A stretch of DNA of 64,000 bases from Lewinellaceae bacterium (GCA_020636005.1 JACJYR010000001.1:1932001-1996000), one strand, 5' to 3'. Positions 35,031-44,665 are shown, counted from the first letter of the stretch. Made by a program: numbers and translations. Notes: a model not told the origin generated them from the sequence alone.

Positions 35031-36726
35031 ATACGGCTTTTGCACCGAAAAAAATCGCTGCCTCAACGCCGGTTATTCGGCTCAGAATGCAGTACTTCTG
35101 GCAAAAGCCCCCAAGTTCTTTGATATTTCAGGATAACCAATCCTGCTTCCCGGGCAGTGTTGTGCTGCCAGGAATCCCAAGTGGACCAATCATGTTCGCT
35201 CCGCACTCCTAAACGTAGGCAAGACATGGTGCCAGGCCTTGGAATATTTTTTCCATTGACTGCCCTTTTTTCATCATCACAAAGACGTGTTCGATGAGCA
35301 GGGCGAGCCCTTCGGCCTTCATCAGCCTCCGCAGGAAAGGCAGCGTGCTGTTCGTCTCCGTTTGGAGCCGCTGTTGAATACTTGACAAGAGGCCAGAGTC
35401 GTGGACTGTACATTTGAGCATGGAGTATGCGACGACCACAAAGGCGACATACGTTTGTATAGCCTTCTCGTTTCGCACCTGGTACCCTTCCAGCCCTTCG
35501 GCCTTGCCCTCCTGGTGATAGGTCTCAACAGGCCATCTGTGCCGGCGGATGCGCAGAATGCCACTGGGACGCCAGTCCAGGCGGTTGGTGACCGTGAATG
35601 TGGGCCGGTCACTCAGGTCTTCCCGCAGGAAGGAGATGACCAGCCGTTGTTTTTTATCGAAGCCCCTTACACGGTGGTTGGCAAAATAGGCATAGCATAT
35701 CTGCTTTTCCCCTTTGTAAGTAAAGCCTGTTTTTTGGACGTTGTTGCGGGGGGAAGGCCCTTGCCGCAGTTTCTTGACAAGCTCTTTGAGCGGCACCTCA
35801 TTGCCACTGTCCCGGTCGGTGGCGTACTGATCCTCCCGCAGGGCACCTACGTAATCCAGGCCAAGTTCCCCGCTGATGGCCCCGCACAGTTCGGCAGAGG
35901 TGAAGCCTGTGTCCAGGGCGACAGGGAAGCTGTCTTGTGGGCACATGGAACGGAACTTCCGCAGCAGTTCAAGGGCGATGAGGTTTTTGGTCTTATAGAT
36001 GCCGGCCACACCGGGGTGTTTCTTCCGGCCGTCCTTGTAGCGGGCACGGATATAGTTGCGCCACTGTTGGGGCTGGCTGTGTCTGTTGTCCCATTTCTGT
36101 TCGTTTATCACAAAGCCCCGGCCACGCAGGTAAGTGGCCACGGCTTCCCAATCGGGCGGCTCCCACATACGGTACAAGACAGGATAGTCCGTCAGGTCGT
36201 CGCTGTAGTGCAGCGTGACCAGGTCGTGCGCCCAACGGTAGCATTTGTGGACATAATCGAAATGATAGTAGATATTGTCGAAGTGCCTGCCATAGTGCTT
36301 CAGCAGGCTATTGTCCACACTCAGCACGCCCTTTTCCTTGAAGCAGGTACCGGCACCGCCCTGGAGCATGTCCAGCCGGACAAGGTTGATTTCTTCAAGG
36401 TCAAAGTTCTGGCGGTTGAAGAATTTGTTGAAACTGGCCTGGTGTCGGGGGGAATGGATGAACATCCGGTTGATGGCCTCCAGGGTCTTGTTGTCGCTGA
36501 CAATGAACCCCGATACGGCCTTCTTGAAATGTTCATAGCCTTCCGGGCTGAAACAATGCTCAAAAATCGGGGCGTATTTCTTTACAATACTTGGAAAGTC
36601 AACCAATAGCATCATGTTCTCAGTTTTGGAACAAAAGGTAATGGTTTTAACTTTTGAACCAAAATGGTTATCCTAAAATGTCAATGAACTGGGGTTTTAT
36701 GGCCGATTTCGGTGCAAAAGCCGTAT
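35031..36726 (-). mobile_element. insertion sequence, IS701/IS4-like
   Basis: About 1.7 kb with a perfect 20-bp terminal inverted repeat, ATACGGCTTT...CCGAAA (35031-35050 and 36707-36726). It holds one transposase gene. Just outside both ends lie palindromic arms (AATAATCCCGATTTCA and TGAAATCGGGATTATT) that belong to a host repeat also found uninterrupted at 48827-48942. No direct target duplication is visible, so the exact ends could shift by a few bases. Confidence 0.8.
35209..36615 (-). CDS. DDE transposase, IS701/IS4-like
   Basis: A 468-residue transposase, intact. The catalytic acidic residues are likely D in GVLSVDNSLLKHY, D in PVALDTGFTSAELC, and E in RHRWPVETYHQEGK, the RHRWxxE motif of IS4-type elements. 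N-terminal helical DNA-binding region (FIVSDNKTLEAINRMFIHSPRHQASFNKFF) fits the IS701 group. ATG 36615 lies about 110 bases from the right terminal repeat, so the promoter is inside the element. The reading frame has no stop or shift, so the IS may be active. Confidence 0.9.
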   Translation of the reverse strand: MMLLVDFPSIVKKYAPIFEHCFSPEGYEHFKKAVSGFIVSDNKTLEAINRMFIHSPRHQASFNKFFNRQNFDLEEINLVRLDMLQGGAGTCFKEKGVLSVDNSLLKHYGRHFDNIYYHFDYVHKCYRWAHDLVTLHYSDDLTDYPVLYRMWEPPDWEAVATYLRGRGFVINEQKWDNRHSQPQQWRNYIRARYKDGRKKHPGVAGIYKTKNLIALELLRKFRSMCPQDSFPVALDTGFTSAELCGAISGELGLDYVGALREDQYATDRDSGNEVPLKELVKKLRQGPSPRNNVQKTGFTYKGEKQICYAYFANHRVRGFDKKQRLVISFLREDLSDRPTFTVTNRLDWRPSGILRIRRHRWPVETYHQEGKAEGLEGYQVRNEKAIQTYVAFVVVAYSMLKCTVHDSGLLSSIQQRLQTETNSTLPFLRRLMKAEGLALLIEHVFVMMKKGQSMEKIFQGLAPCLAYV

Positions 36727-36814
36727 GTGAAATCGGGATTATTTTTTAAAAACCCTTCCATTGCTGGGGTTTTCAAAATCAAAATGGTGAAGTTATTTTT
36801 TCATCGTTACTTAA
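36727..36814. repeat. right part of the IS-split two-hairpin repeat
   Basis: Includes the second palindromic arm TGAAATCGGGATTATT, an AACCC...GGGTT hairpin and the end CATCGTTACTTAA, all matching the reverse of 48827-48910. The rest of the gap to 36950 is purine-rich (GAAAGGAAGGGGGCAATATGG) with no supported gene. Confidence 0.65.
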
Positions 36815-36950
36815 TCAGACAGTTGAAGTATTTTGAGGAGCAGTTGCAAGATGGAGAGAAAGGAAGGGGGCAATATGGAAGATGGGGAAAGGGGGGAAGA
36901 ATTATCAGGGTATGTAAGATTGCATGGTAAAGTTGGGAATATAGCCCTTT

Positions 36951-37964
36951 TTAGTACATGGTAATCCCCAGCCCTGGCCCATCTGGAACCTCCACTGTGC
37001 CATCTGCCAGTATTCTCGCCCCTGCTGCCGGATCATTACTAATGAGCAGGGGGCCGTCCATGTCCACATAATCAAGGAGGGGGAGCAGTTGGGCGATTGC
37101 CGAAATACCGATGGTGCTTTCCACCATGCAGCCGCACATCACTTTCAGTTTGCTGAAACGGGCAAGGCGAATCATGCGCAGCGCGGGCGTGAGGCCGCCG
37201 CATTTCATGAGTTTGATATTGATGCCGTCGAAGCTGTTGGCGCATTTTTCAATGTCTGCCTCGCCTTGGCAGGCCTCGTCGGCGACGGCAGGCAGGGCTG
37301 ATTTTTGGAACACCTCTTTCATGCCTTCCCAGTCATCGGCTTTGAGTGGCTGCTCCATGAACTCTACACCGAGTTCGTTCATGATAAAGGAGTTACGGAT
37401 GGTTTCCTCCACCGTCCAGGCACAATTGGCGTCCACCCGCAGGGTGGCGTCCGTATGCTTTCGGAGGATTTTCAGGATGTCCATGTCGTTGGGGACGCCG
37501 AGTTTTACCTTGTAGATATCGAAGTTGTGGGATTTGACTTTTTCAACCATTTTATCCACCGAATCGATGGTGAGGGTGTAGCTGGTTTTCGGTAAAACAG
37601 TTTGCTCCAGGCCCCACAGGCGGTGGCAGGGTTGGCCGCAGATTTTTCCGTACAGGTCGTGGGCGGCATTGTCAATAGCACATTGAAGGAAGGAAAAACC
37701 CTGGAGATGAAGATTTAGAAATTCCCAAAAATTCTCTGGATTATCGAGGGCATAGCTTTCGATGAGTGGGCGGAGCGATGTTGCCTTGGCCACCAGGGTT
37801 TCGATGTCCACGCCGTAGTAGGCATGTTCGGAAGCCTCGCCAAAGCCGCTTTTGTTACCAATGGACAGTTCCACGATGAGGGCTTTCCGTTCGGTGTAGG
37901 TACCACGTGAAATGGTGAACGGTTCTTTCAATGTTAAGGTAGTGGTGTGCAGCCTCAGCTTCAT
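36951..37964 (-). CDS. dipeptide epimerase (enolase superfamily)
   Basis: A 337-residue enzyme of the L-Ala-D/L-Glu epimerase type in peptidoglycan-peptide recycling. Catalytic residues: K152 and K154 (YKVKL), metal ligands D178 (RVDAN), E204 (MEQP) and D229 (VADEA), and a second lysine K251 (INIKLMKCGG). The DxD pair DMDG (301-303) near the C-terminus marks the dipeptide group. N-terminal capping domain about 1-120. Substrate specificity in this group varies (other dipeptides are possible), so Ala-Glu is inferred. Downstream lies the IS; upstream the gap contains a palindromic repeat. Confidence 0.9.
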   Translation of the reverse strand: MKLRLHTTTLTLKEPFTISRGTYTERKALIVELSIGNKSGFGEASEHAYYGVDIETLVAKATSLRPLIESYALDNPENFWEFLNLHLQGFSFLQCAIDNAAHDLYGKICGQPCHRLWGLEQTVLPKTSYTLTIDSVDKMVEKVKSHNFDIYKVKLGVPNDMDILKILRKHTDATLRVDANCAWTVEETIRNSFIMNELGVEFMEQPLKADDWEGMKEVFQKSALPAVADEACQGEADIEKCANSFDGINIKLMKCGGLTPALRMIRLARFSKLKVMCGCMVESTIGISAIAQLLPLLDYVDMDGPLLISNDPAAGARILADGTVEVPDGPGLGITMY

Positions 37965-38065
37965 GAGGCTAAGATGGTGAAATTTTGGTTTTTTTAGAAA
38001 AATTGGCTTTTTAAGTAAGGGAGGGTAAATGATTAATGATGCGAATGGCGGGTTCCTTTTTTAAG

Positions 38066-38136
38066 TTCGTTGATTTTCAGGAGGTTAGATTATGGTGATT
38101 TTGAAGACCACCATGATCTGATTTTTCAGAAAACAG
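38066..38136. repeat. palindromic repeat family, copy 1
   Basis: TTCGTTGATTTTCAG..., core GATTATGGTG (38088-38097) and CACCATGATC (38109-38118), ending CAGAAAACAG. Related copies are at 44541-44619 and 62422-62490. It lies in the gap 37965-38310, downstream of the desaturase gene and upstream of the epimerase gene. The remaining gap shows no gene. Confidence 0.6.
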
Positions 38137-38310
38137 ATTGCCCTTCCTTGATTGACGGGCATCAGGAGCGCAGGAAGTATTTTTCAAAATACCATCCCTC
38201 CATTTCATCCTTGTCAATGGAAAAATCAGGGAACACCAAAACCATCTCCGCCGGGGAGGCCTATGGCACCTTCCCCTTCCTGATGGGGAGATTTCCGATT
38301 GGGGCGGGTT

Positions 38311-39495
38311 TTAAACAGCCTCTAAGCTCGTGGTAGGCCTGTTTGGTGCTAAGCCTATCAATGCACTCTTTCCTACCCTTGGCACTTTGGCGTCAGGTTG
38401 GCTCAGGTGCTTGAGCATTTTATAATGTTTTTTCAGCGCCACCCAGAAATTGGGGTTTTCCTGGTACTCGATGCCGAAATCGTCACAGGTACTTTTCAGG
38501 ATTTTCGTGAGTGCCGGGTAATGAACATGGCATACCTGCGGCAGGATATGGTGGATGACGTGGATATTGATGCCGCCCATGAGCCAGGAACCGAGCCTGC
38601 TGTGGCGGGAAAAGTCAGCGGTGGTTTCCAGCACGTGCAGGGCGTAGTTGTTGTCAATGTTGCCGTCCTCGTCGGGCTGTGGATAGGTGGTGCCCTCATA
38701 AACGTGGGTGACCTGGAAAATAAGGGCGAAAGTAAGGCCCGGCAGGATGTGCATGAAGACCCAGGCCCCCAGTACGGTGTACCAGGCCGCCGATAAAAAG
38801 ATCATGGGCAGCACCAGCGTCAGACCGAAGTAAACTGATTTGCCAATCAACAGGATGACATATTCCCTGAAAGGATGCTTGATGTGCTTTTGGTTGCCGA
38901 TGTGGGCTTCGCCAAAAAACCATTTAAAGTCTTTCATGGTCGCCCATTGCAGCATGGCCAGGGAATACAAAATAAAAGTATAAATATGCTGATAGCGGTG
39001 CCTGGGCAGCCAGGGCTCGTCGGGCGTAAAGCGGAACAGGCCGTGCGTTTCCAGCGTCACGTCAATGCCCTGGATGTTAACGTAGCCGTGATGGGCACCG
39101 TGCATCCGGCGGAAAAGGTATTGGTTGCCGCCGATGAAGTCCATGCTGTAGCCCAGTATTTTGTTGACCTTCTTATTGGCCGAATATGCGTCGTGGGTAG
39201 AGTCGTGCATGATGTTGAAGGCAATAAAAATATTCACATAGCCCAGCAGCATGTACACCAGAAAGAGCGACAATGGGCTGCCGCTCAGTGTGTCAGACAT
39301 GATCAGGGTGTAGGTGGCCACCCATGCGCAGATGGCAAAAATGGTTTTGATGACCATTTCTGTGTTGGCGTAGCGGCTGATATTATTGTCTGTAAAATAA
39401 GCATCCACCCTGCTGCGCAGTTCCCGGATGAATTCCTCTTTTCTTGGGTTGCCCTTAAAATTGACCCGTTTGCCGCTCGTCGTTTGCTTTAACAT
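38311..39495 (-). CDS. membrane fatty acid desaturase
   Basis: A 394-residue integral-membrane di-iron desaturase of the acyl-lipid/linoleoyl-CoA type. Histidine boxes: HDSTHD, HGAHH (with MHGAHHGYVN) and HVIHHILPQVCHVHY. Several hydrophobic segments flank them (IFAICAWVATYTLIM, LFLVYMLLGYVNIFIAFNIM). It inserts double bonds in membrane lipids; the position cannot be read from sequence. ATG 39495 is chosen. No regulator is adjacent. Confidence 0.9.
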   Translation of the reverse strand: MLKQTTSGKRVNFKGNPRKEEFIRELRSRVDAYFTDNNISRYANTEMVIKTIFAICAWVATYTLIMSDTLSGSPLSLFLVYMLLGYVNIFIAFNIMHDSTHDAYSANKKVNKILGYSMDFIGGNQYLFRRMHGAHHGYVNIQGIDVTLETHGLFRFTPDEPWLPRHRYQHIYTFILYSLAMLQWATMKDFKWFFGEAHIGNQKHIKHPFREYVILLIGKSVYFGLTLVLPMIFLSAAWYTVLGAWVFMHILPGLTFALIFQVTHVYEGTTYPQPDEDGNIDNNYALHVLETTADFSRHSRLGSWLMGGINIHVIHHILPQVCHVHYPALTKILKSTCDDFGIEYQENPNFWVALKKHYKMLKHLSQPDAKVPRVGKSALIGLAPNRPTTSLEAV

Positions 39496-39858
39496 ATTTT
39501 TACAAGGATTTTGATAGTTCGCTATGTAGTTAAATTGAAAGATTCTCCATCTTTTGGGGGCGTAAAAGTAGTGGTTTTCAGTTGAACGCCGGAAAAAATG
39601 GATATAAAGGTAGTGGGAAACAGCCCAGTTATTTCGGCTGGCATTCGGAACAGGTATTCAATTCAACTTAAAAACCCAATGGTAGGGATAGGAACTTTGT
39701 CGTAATGAGCAAAGCGGGAAAGAGATATGAACTTTTGGGATTAAAATTTAGCTCCCGGCAGGCCTGGCGTTCAAACGGCCAGGCTGTATCCCTGACATCC
39801 TCCATAATTGTTAAAAGATTCCTGCCAAACGAAACAGTTCGAGGTCAACACCATCGCC
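39496..39858. other. gap between desaturase and DUF2809 genes
   Basis: About 360 bases. Contains a short hairpin GCCTGGC (39762-39768) with GCCAGGC (39778-39784), and the divergent promoter region for the two genes, in which no strong box is clear. Open frames here (39705-39953) have no support. Confidence 0.4.
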
Positions 39859-40257
39859 ATGAAAAAAACCTTTGCCTTCCACAAAAACTACTTTGCTGCA
39901 ACCGTACTGCTTTTTCTAATCGAGCTATTTATCGCACTATATGTGAAAGATAAGTTCATCCGGCCTTATGCCGGCGATTTCCTCGTCGTCATCCTGTTGT
40001 ATTGCTGTTTGAAATCCATCTGGAGAGGAACACCGCTAAAGGCAGGTTTATCTGTGCTGCTGTTTGCTTTTGCCGTGGAGATTAGCCAGCATTTCCAGTT
40101 GGTCGAACTGCTCGGCCTGGGGCATTCCAGTGTAGCACGTACTATTATCGGCACCGGTTTCGATTGGGGAGATTTAGTGGCATATAGCTTGGGCACCGCG
40201 GTTGTTTTGGGCGTGGAAAAATGGGTGTTGCGCCAGGATTTACAAGTCCAGGTTTGA
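39859..40257 (+). CDS. DUF2809-like membrane protein
   Basis: A 132-residue membrane protein with about four hydrophobic segments (YFAATVLLFLIELFIALYV, FLVVILLYCCLKSIW, AGLSVLLFAFAVEISQHFQLV, FDWGDLVAYSLGTAVVLGVEKWVL). ATG 39859 (MKKTFAFHKNYF) is a better start than the upstream frame. The EISQHFQL and GTGFDWGDLVAYSLG features are those of DUF2809, whose function is unknown. It is convergent with lptC, 69 bases apart. Confidence 0.75.
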   Translation: MKKTFAFHKNYFAATVLLFLIELFIALYVKDKFIRPYAGDFLVVILLYCCLKSIWRGTPLKAGLSVLLFAFAVEISQHFQLVELLGLGHSSVARTIIGTGFDWGDLVAYSLGTAVVLGVEKWVLRQDLQVQV

Positions 40258-40326
40258 AAAAATTTAAAAATTCGTCAAACCCAGCAGTTATCAAAAAAAC
40301 CTCAAACGCCCTCATTTTAGCAGCCG

Positions 40327-40884
40327 TCAATTTTTAAAATCATCCGACAGCTTGTTCTTGATCCTGCCCTCAATCGCCCGGATACGCCACTGCGTAAATT
40401 TTTGGTTGGACTCGAAGCCGTGCCCGTAAATGATTTCATCCGGGCGGCGCACGATGACGAATTTATTGGTGTGTACCTTGTCGTTTTCTTCTTCCCAGAT
40501 CAGCTCCTCGGTTTCCAGGCGCTCGCCGTTGCCGCCGTTCCAGATCACGCTGTCCCGGACGATAAACTTGTTGTCGTTTTCAAACTTCTGGGCGTAGTTG
40601 GCAGAGAGGCGGCTGGTGGCCTTATCGCCGTTGTTGTCGTAAAACTCGATTTGCAATCCTTCGGGGAACTCCTGCATGGGATCCCTTTTGTCAAGATGGC
40701 GGAGCAGCTTTGGGGTCAGGATGCGCAGTTTCAAAACAGCCGAATCGCTGTACAGCATCTCCACGCCCGTGGCCGTTTCTACCAGCGTTTCATCTTTTGA
40801 AAAAAGCTTGTTGACCTCGTTGATGTCGTTTTCGCAGGCGGCGAAAAGGGCCACGCAGAGTATTACTGAAAAGAATTCCCTCAT
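40327..40884 (-). CDS. lptC: LptC-like lipopolysaccharide export lipoprotein
   Basis: A 185-residue periplasmic lipoprotein: leader FSVILCVALFAAC with lipobox Cys17. The mature part is the beta-jellyroll of LptC in Bacteroidota style: VEMLYSDSAVLKLRILTPKLLRHLD, ATSRLSANYAQKFENDNKFIVRDSVIWNG, ERLETEELIWEEENDKVHTNKFVIVRRPDEIIYGHGFESNQ. It would couple the LptB2FG transporter to the periplasmic bridge. No other lpt genes are nearby. Start ATG 40884. Confidence 0.88.
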   Translation of the reverse strand: MREFFSVILCVALFAACENDINEVNKLFSKDETLVETATGVEMLYSDSAVLKLRILTPKLLRHLDKRDPMQEFPEGLQIEFYDNNGDKATSRLSANYAQKFENDNKFIVRDSVIWNGGNGERLETEELIWEEENDKVHTNKFVIVRRPDEIIYGHGFESNQKFTQWRIRAIEGRIKNKLSDDFKN

Positions 40885-41178
40885 CCTGTATCATACTTTT
40901 TTAAAAATCCCAACTGCTAATGAACGCAGCAGCACCGGGTTTTGTGCACTTTGGCATTGGACAATTACCGCCGCAACATCGGGCAAATAGTTTAGTTTTC
41001 ATAAAAAAGCCTTCACGGCCTGGCAGCCGCCCTTTGGACTATACTTCCAAAAGTACGGCCCCACTCACTTTTGAACCTCTCCGCCCACCCGGTGTATAAC
41101 CCACCCGTTGGCAGGAGGCTGTTCGACCACCTGTTGCAAACAGGCCACTCAAACTGCCCTCTGCCAACTGTTTTTTTA

Positions 41179-41186
41179 TACTTTTG
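41179..41186 (+). promoter_or_regulatory. -7-like box for the 41310 gene
   Basis: TACTTTTG matches TAnnTTTG, 38 bases before the small upstream frame at 41224. No clear -33 element at the usual distance. Confidence 0.4.
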
Positions 41187-41223
41187 CGCAACTTTGGAAA
41201 AGCAGGGTTCAATTTTGCCGCCG

Positions 41224-41313
41224 ATGAAAACATTTTCAATTGATTTTCAACCGGTTACCAATTTAAAACGGCCTGTGCTTGCATCCATAAAATCAACTAA
41301 AAAGCGTCCATGA
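41224..41313 (+). CDS. possible small upstream peptide overlapping the 41310 start
   Basis: A 29-codon frame MKTFSIDFQPVTNLKRPVLA... whose stop TGA overlaps the ATG at 41310 (ATGA), so translation may couple to the membrane protein. It may be only a leader frame; its basic composition (KRP, KKRP) and position are the sole support. Confidence 0.25.
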   Translation: MKTFSIDFQPVTNLKRPVLASIKSTKKRP

Positions 41314-44300
41314 ATTCCTTCAAATCAGTGACCAACATAACCGGCTGGCTGGTGTTTGCCATTGCAGCCGTTGTCTATTACCTGTCTGCCGAACCGACGG
41401 GCAGCCTCTGGGATTGCGGTGAATTTATCCTCGGTGCCTATAAAATGGAGGTCGTTCACCCTCCGGGAGCGCCGTTGTTTATGATTGTAGGCCGTATTTT
41501 CATTTGGGTAGCCCAGCTTTTTACCGACACGGCAGCCCACCCTGAAAATATTGCCTTTGCCGTCAATTTCATGTCTGGCATCAGCACGGCTTTTGGCGCC
41601 ATGTTCCTGTGTTGGGTGACCATCATCCTCGGCAAACTGGCCCTTACCGGCCGGGAAGGCCAGCCCGACAGCGGCCAAACCTTCGCCCTGGCGGGCGCCG
41701 GCCTTGTGGCCGGCCTGGCCATGACCTTCGCCACCTCCGTCTGGTTTTCGGCAGTGGAAGGTGAGGTATATGCCATGTCCACTTTTTTTACCTGCCTCAC
41801 CATGTGGGCCATGATAAAATGGTACCACCTGCCCGATGAACCTGCCAATGACCGTTGGTTGGTGTTCACCGTTTATGCGGCGGCATTGTCCATCGGCGTC
41901 CACCTGCTTAGTTTGCTCACCTTTCCTGCGCTGGCCTTGTTTTATTATTTCAAAAAATATAAAAACCACACGCTGACAGGCATGTTGGCAGCGGCCGGAA
42001 TCGGCGTGGCCATCATCGTCGGCATGCAGTCGCTCATCATCACGGGCATCGCCCAACTGTGGGAGGGAATGGAGCTTTTCACCGTGAATACGCTGGGGCT
42101 TCCTTTCCATTCAGGCCTGGTGCCCACGCTGCTGGTGCTGGCAGGTCTTTTCTTTTTTGGCATCCGCTATGCTTCCCACGAGCGCAAAACAGACCTTTAC
42201 GGGCTGGTGGGGCTTTCCGTCTTCTTTAGTTTTTTTGCTTTCACTTGGAAGGCTTTCATCGTGATCCCGGTGGCAGGCGCCATTTTTTATTATGGGTTGC
42301 GCAAGGCGGACAGACACTTGCTCCAGGTACTCATCTTTAGCGCCCTGTTGTCGGTGGTGGGCTTTTCCACCATTGGCGTCATCATCGTGCGGGCACAGGC
42401 AGACCCACCGGTCAACATGAACCGCCCTTCAGATCCTATCCGCCTGCTGTCCTATGTGAACCGGGAGCAGTACGGCGAACGCCCGCTGCTCTATGGCCCC
42501 AATTTCGATGCCCGCCCGGTGGACAATGTGGTGGAGGAACGTTATGGCCAGGTTTCCACACCGGAGGGCGACCGCTACGAAATCACGGACGAGAAGCTTT
42601 CCTATAAATACAATAACAGCGACAAACAACTCTTCCCCCGCATGGGCGACGACTCCCAAAACAGGCCCGAAAAATACCGGGCCTGGGTGGACAAGCCCGC
42701 CGGCGAGCCTACCTTCTTCGACAACCTCAAGTTCCTGTTCCGCTATCAGCTGGGATGGATGTACTGGCGCTATTTCGCCTGGAACTTCATCGGGCGGCAG
42801 AATGGCGAGCAGGGCTACTATTCCTGGGACAAAAAGAGCGGGCATTGGGAATCGGGCATCAAGTTCATTGATGAGGCCTTGCTTTATAACAAGGATAAGC
42901 TGCCCGAGTACATGAAAAACGACCAATCGAAAAACCACTATTTCTTCCTGCCCTTCATTTTTGGCATCCTGGGGCTTATTTTCCACCTGCGAAAAAGAAG
43001 GGAAGAGGCTATTGGCCTGCTGGCCTTGTTTGTCATTACCGGCATCGGCATCATCATCTACTCCAACCAGCCCCCCAACGAGCCCCGCGAGCGGGACTAC
43101 GTGCTGGTCGGCTCATTTTTCACCTTTTGCATCTGGATAGGCATGGGCGCACTTTGGGTGTTCGACATGCTGAGAAGCAAGATAGGCGGAGTAGGTGCTG
43201 CGGCGCTGGGCAGCGTACTGGCACTGTCGGCGCCACTTATCATGGGTACTCAAAACTGGGACGACCACAGCCGGGCCGGGCATTACGGAGCAAGGGACTA
43301 TGCTTCCAATTTCCTCGAAAGCTGCCAGCCCAACGCCATCATTTTCACCTATGGCGACAACGATACCTACCCACTTTGGTACGCACAAGAGGTGGAGAAC
43401 ATCCGCCGGGACGTACGGGTAGTGAACCTCAGCCTCATCCAGGTGGATTGGTACATTGATTTGTTGCGGAGGAAAGTCAACGATTCGCCCCCCATCAATC
43501 TGACCATCCCAAAAGAAGCTTACCGGGGCAAAAAACGGAACGCCGTTTACTACATATCTACCAAGGATAAGGGGGAAATGAGCGCTACCGATGCCCTTGC
43601 CGCAGTGGCTGTTGACCGGCCAACCGGCAACCGCATTGACGCCGTCCTGCCAACGGATAAGCTGTACATGCCCATAGACATGTCTAAAATAAGCAGCCTG
43701 TTTGGCTACAACCCAGCAGATAGCCTGCCTGTCGTTAACAACATCCCTATCAAGTTGCCCCTGCACAAAACGGGGCAGGCAGAGCTTTCCTACATTACCA
43801 AGGACGAGCTGGCCATTCTCGATGTGGTGGCTTCCAATATCAATGAGCGGCCGGTCTATTTTGCCGTCACCTGCCGCCCGGAAAAGATGCTCGGCCTCCA
43901 GGACTACATGCAACTCGAAGGGCTTGGCCTGCGCATCGTGCCCGTCAAATCACAAAGCGAGCAGGGCCTCTACGTCTATGGCTATGGCCGGGTGGACACG
44001 GAAAAAGTGTATGACAACGTGATGAACAAATTCAAATGGGGCAACTTTGACACCCACCGGACCTACATCAACACGAGCTACGGCCCCAGCATCCAAAGCA
44101 TACGCGTGGTCATACTCCGAGCCGCCAGGCGCCTGAACGATCAGGGGCAAAAGGAAAAAGCCGCCCAGTTGATAGAAAAATACCTGGCGGCCTTCCCAGA
44201 TTACAATTTCCCCTACGATTGGAACACGATGCAGATGCTGAACGTGCTGTTGCAGGCGGGCGGCCTCGAAAAAGCCAAGCCCCACCTCGACATCCTGGCC

Positions 44301-44489
44301 CAGCACACCGCCGAGCAACTGGCCTTCTACACCTCGCTGGGCGGCAAATGGATCAGTGAAAATGGCGACTTTGAACAGGACTACCAGTTGGCCATGAACA
44401 CAAAGGAGCTTATCTTGCGGGCAGTACGGGGCCAAAACGATGCTGCCTATACCAAGCAATTGGAGGATTTGTTTGCACCGTATAAATAA
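41310..44489 (+). CDS. DUF2723 membrane protein (TMEM260-like)
   Basis: A 1059-residue integral membrane protein. The N-terminus AEPTGSLWDCGEFILGAYKMEVVHPPGAPLFMIVGRIF is typical of DUF2723, a GT-C-like fold related to TMEM260-type O-mannosyltransferases. About ten membrane segments span residues 10-350 and 545-640; a large soluble C-terminal domain (about 660-1059) follows, with DNDTYPLWYAQE and helical TPR-like repeats. A role in glycosylation of envelope proteins is inferred. A palindromic repeat/hairpin closes the gene. Confidence 0.85.
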   Translation: MNSFKSVTNITGWLVFAIAAVVYYLSAEPTGSLWDCGEFILGAYKMEVVHPPGAPLFMIVGRIFIWVAQLFTDTAAHPENIAFAVNFMSGISTAFGAMFLCWVTIILGKLALTGREGQPDSGQTFALAGAGLVAGLAMTFATSVWFSAVEGEVYAMSTFFTCLTMWAMIKWYHLPDEPANDRWLVFTVYAAALSIGVHLLSLLTFPALALFYYFKKYKNHTLTGMLAAAGIGVAIIVGMQSLIITGIAQLWEGMELFTVNTLGLPFHSGLVPTLLVLAGLFFFGIRYASHERKTDLYGLVGLSVFFSFFAFTWKAFIVIPVAGAIFYYGLRKADRHLLQVLIFSALLSVVGFSTIGVIIVRAQADPPVNMNRPSDPIRLLSYVNREQYGERPLLYGPNFDARPVDNVVEERYGQVSTPEGDRYEITDEKLSYKYNNSDKQLFPRMGDDSQNRPEKYRAWVDKPAGEPTFFDNLKFLFRYQLGWMYWRYFAWNFIGRQNGEQGYYSWDKKSGHWESGIKFIDEALLYNKDKLPEYMKNDQSKNHYFFLPFIFGILGLIFHLRKRREEAIGLLALFVITGIGIIIYSNQPPNEPRERDYVLVGSFFTFCIWIGMGALWVFDMLRSKIGGVGAAALGSVLALSAPLIMGTQNWDDHSRAGHYGARDYASNFLESCQPNAIIFTYGDNDTYPLWYAQEVENIRRDVRVVNLSLIQVDWYIDLLRRKVNDSPPINLTIPKEAYRGKKRNAVYYISTKDKGEMSATDALAAVAVDRPTGNRIDAVLPTDKLYMPIDMSKISSLFGYNPADSLPVVNNIPIKLPLHKTGQAELSYITKDELAILDVVASNINERPVYFAVTCRPEKMLGLQDYMQLEGLGLRIVPVKSQSEQGLYVYGYGRVDTEKVYDNVMNKFKWGNFDTHRTYINTSYGPSIQSIRVVILRAARRLNDQGQKEKAAQLIEKYLAAFPDYNFPYDWNTMQMLNVLLQAGGLEKAKPHLDILAQHTAEQLAFYTSLGGKWISENGDFEQDYQLAMNTKELILRAVRGQNDAAYTKQLEDLFAPYK

Positions 44490-44540
44490 AAGGCTAATGG
44501 ACATTCGTTGTTGATGCGAATACCGGGTCAAATCAGTAGT

Positions 44541-44619
44541 CAATTTTCAGTTGTTTAGAAGGATAAATCCTGGTGGCTTTTAAAAATCACCAGGATTTAT
44601 CCGTTTGAAAACCAACGAG
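44541..44619. repeat. palindromic repeat family, copy 2 (strong terminator-like hairpin)
   Basis: Perfect 15-bp stem GGATAAATCCTGGTG (44561-44575) and CACCAGGATTTATCC (44588-44602), flanked by TTTTCAGTTGTTTAG and GAAAACCAACGAG. It is 72 bases after the DUF2723 stop and may act as terminator. It is a reversed relative of copies at 38066 and 62422. Confidence 0.75.
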
Positions 44620-44665
44620 TTTCATCAATCAATCCGATATTCGCAGCAATGACCAAATTATAAAT

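Noticed and set aside
34998..36814. Reading the whole 1.8-kb region as one IS with very unequal inverted ends
   Set aside because: The 20-bp ATACGG repeat next to the transposase gene is a simpler end, and the outer sequence matches an independent repeat at 48827; the alternative is kept only as a possibility in the findings.
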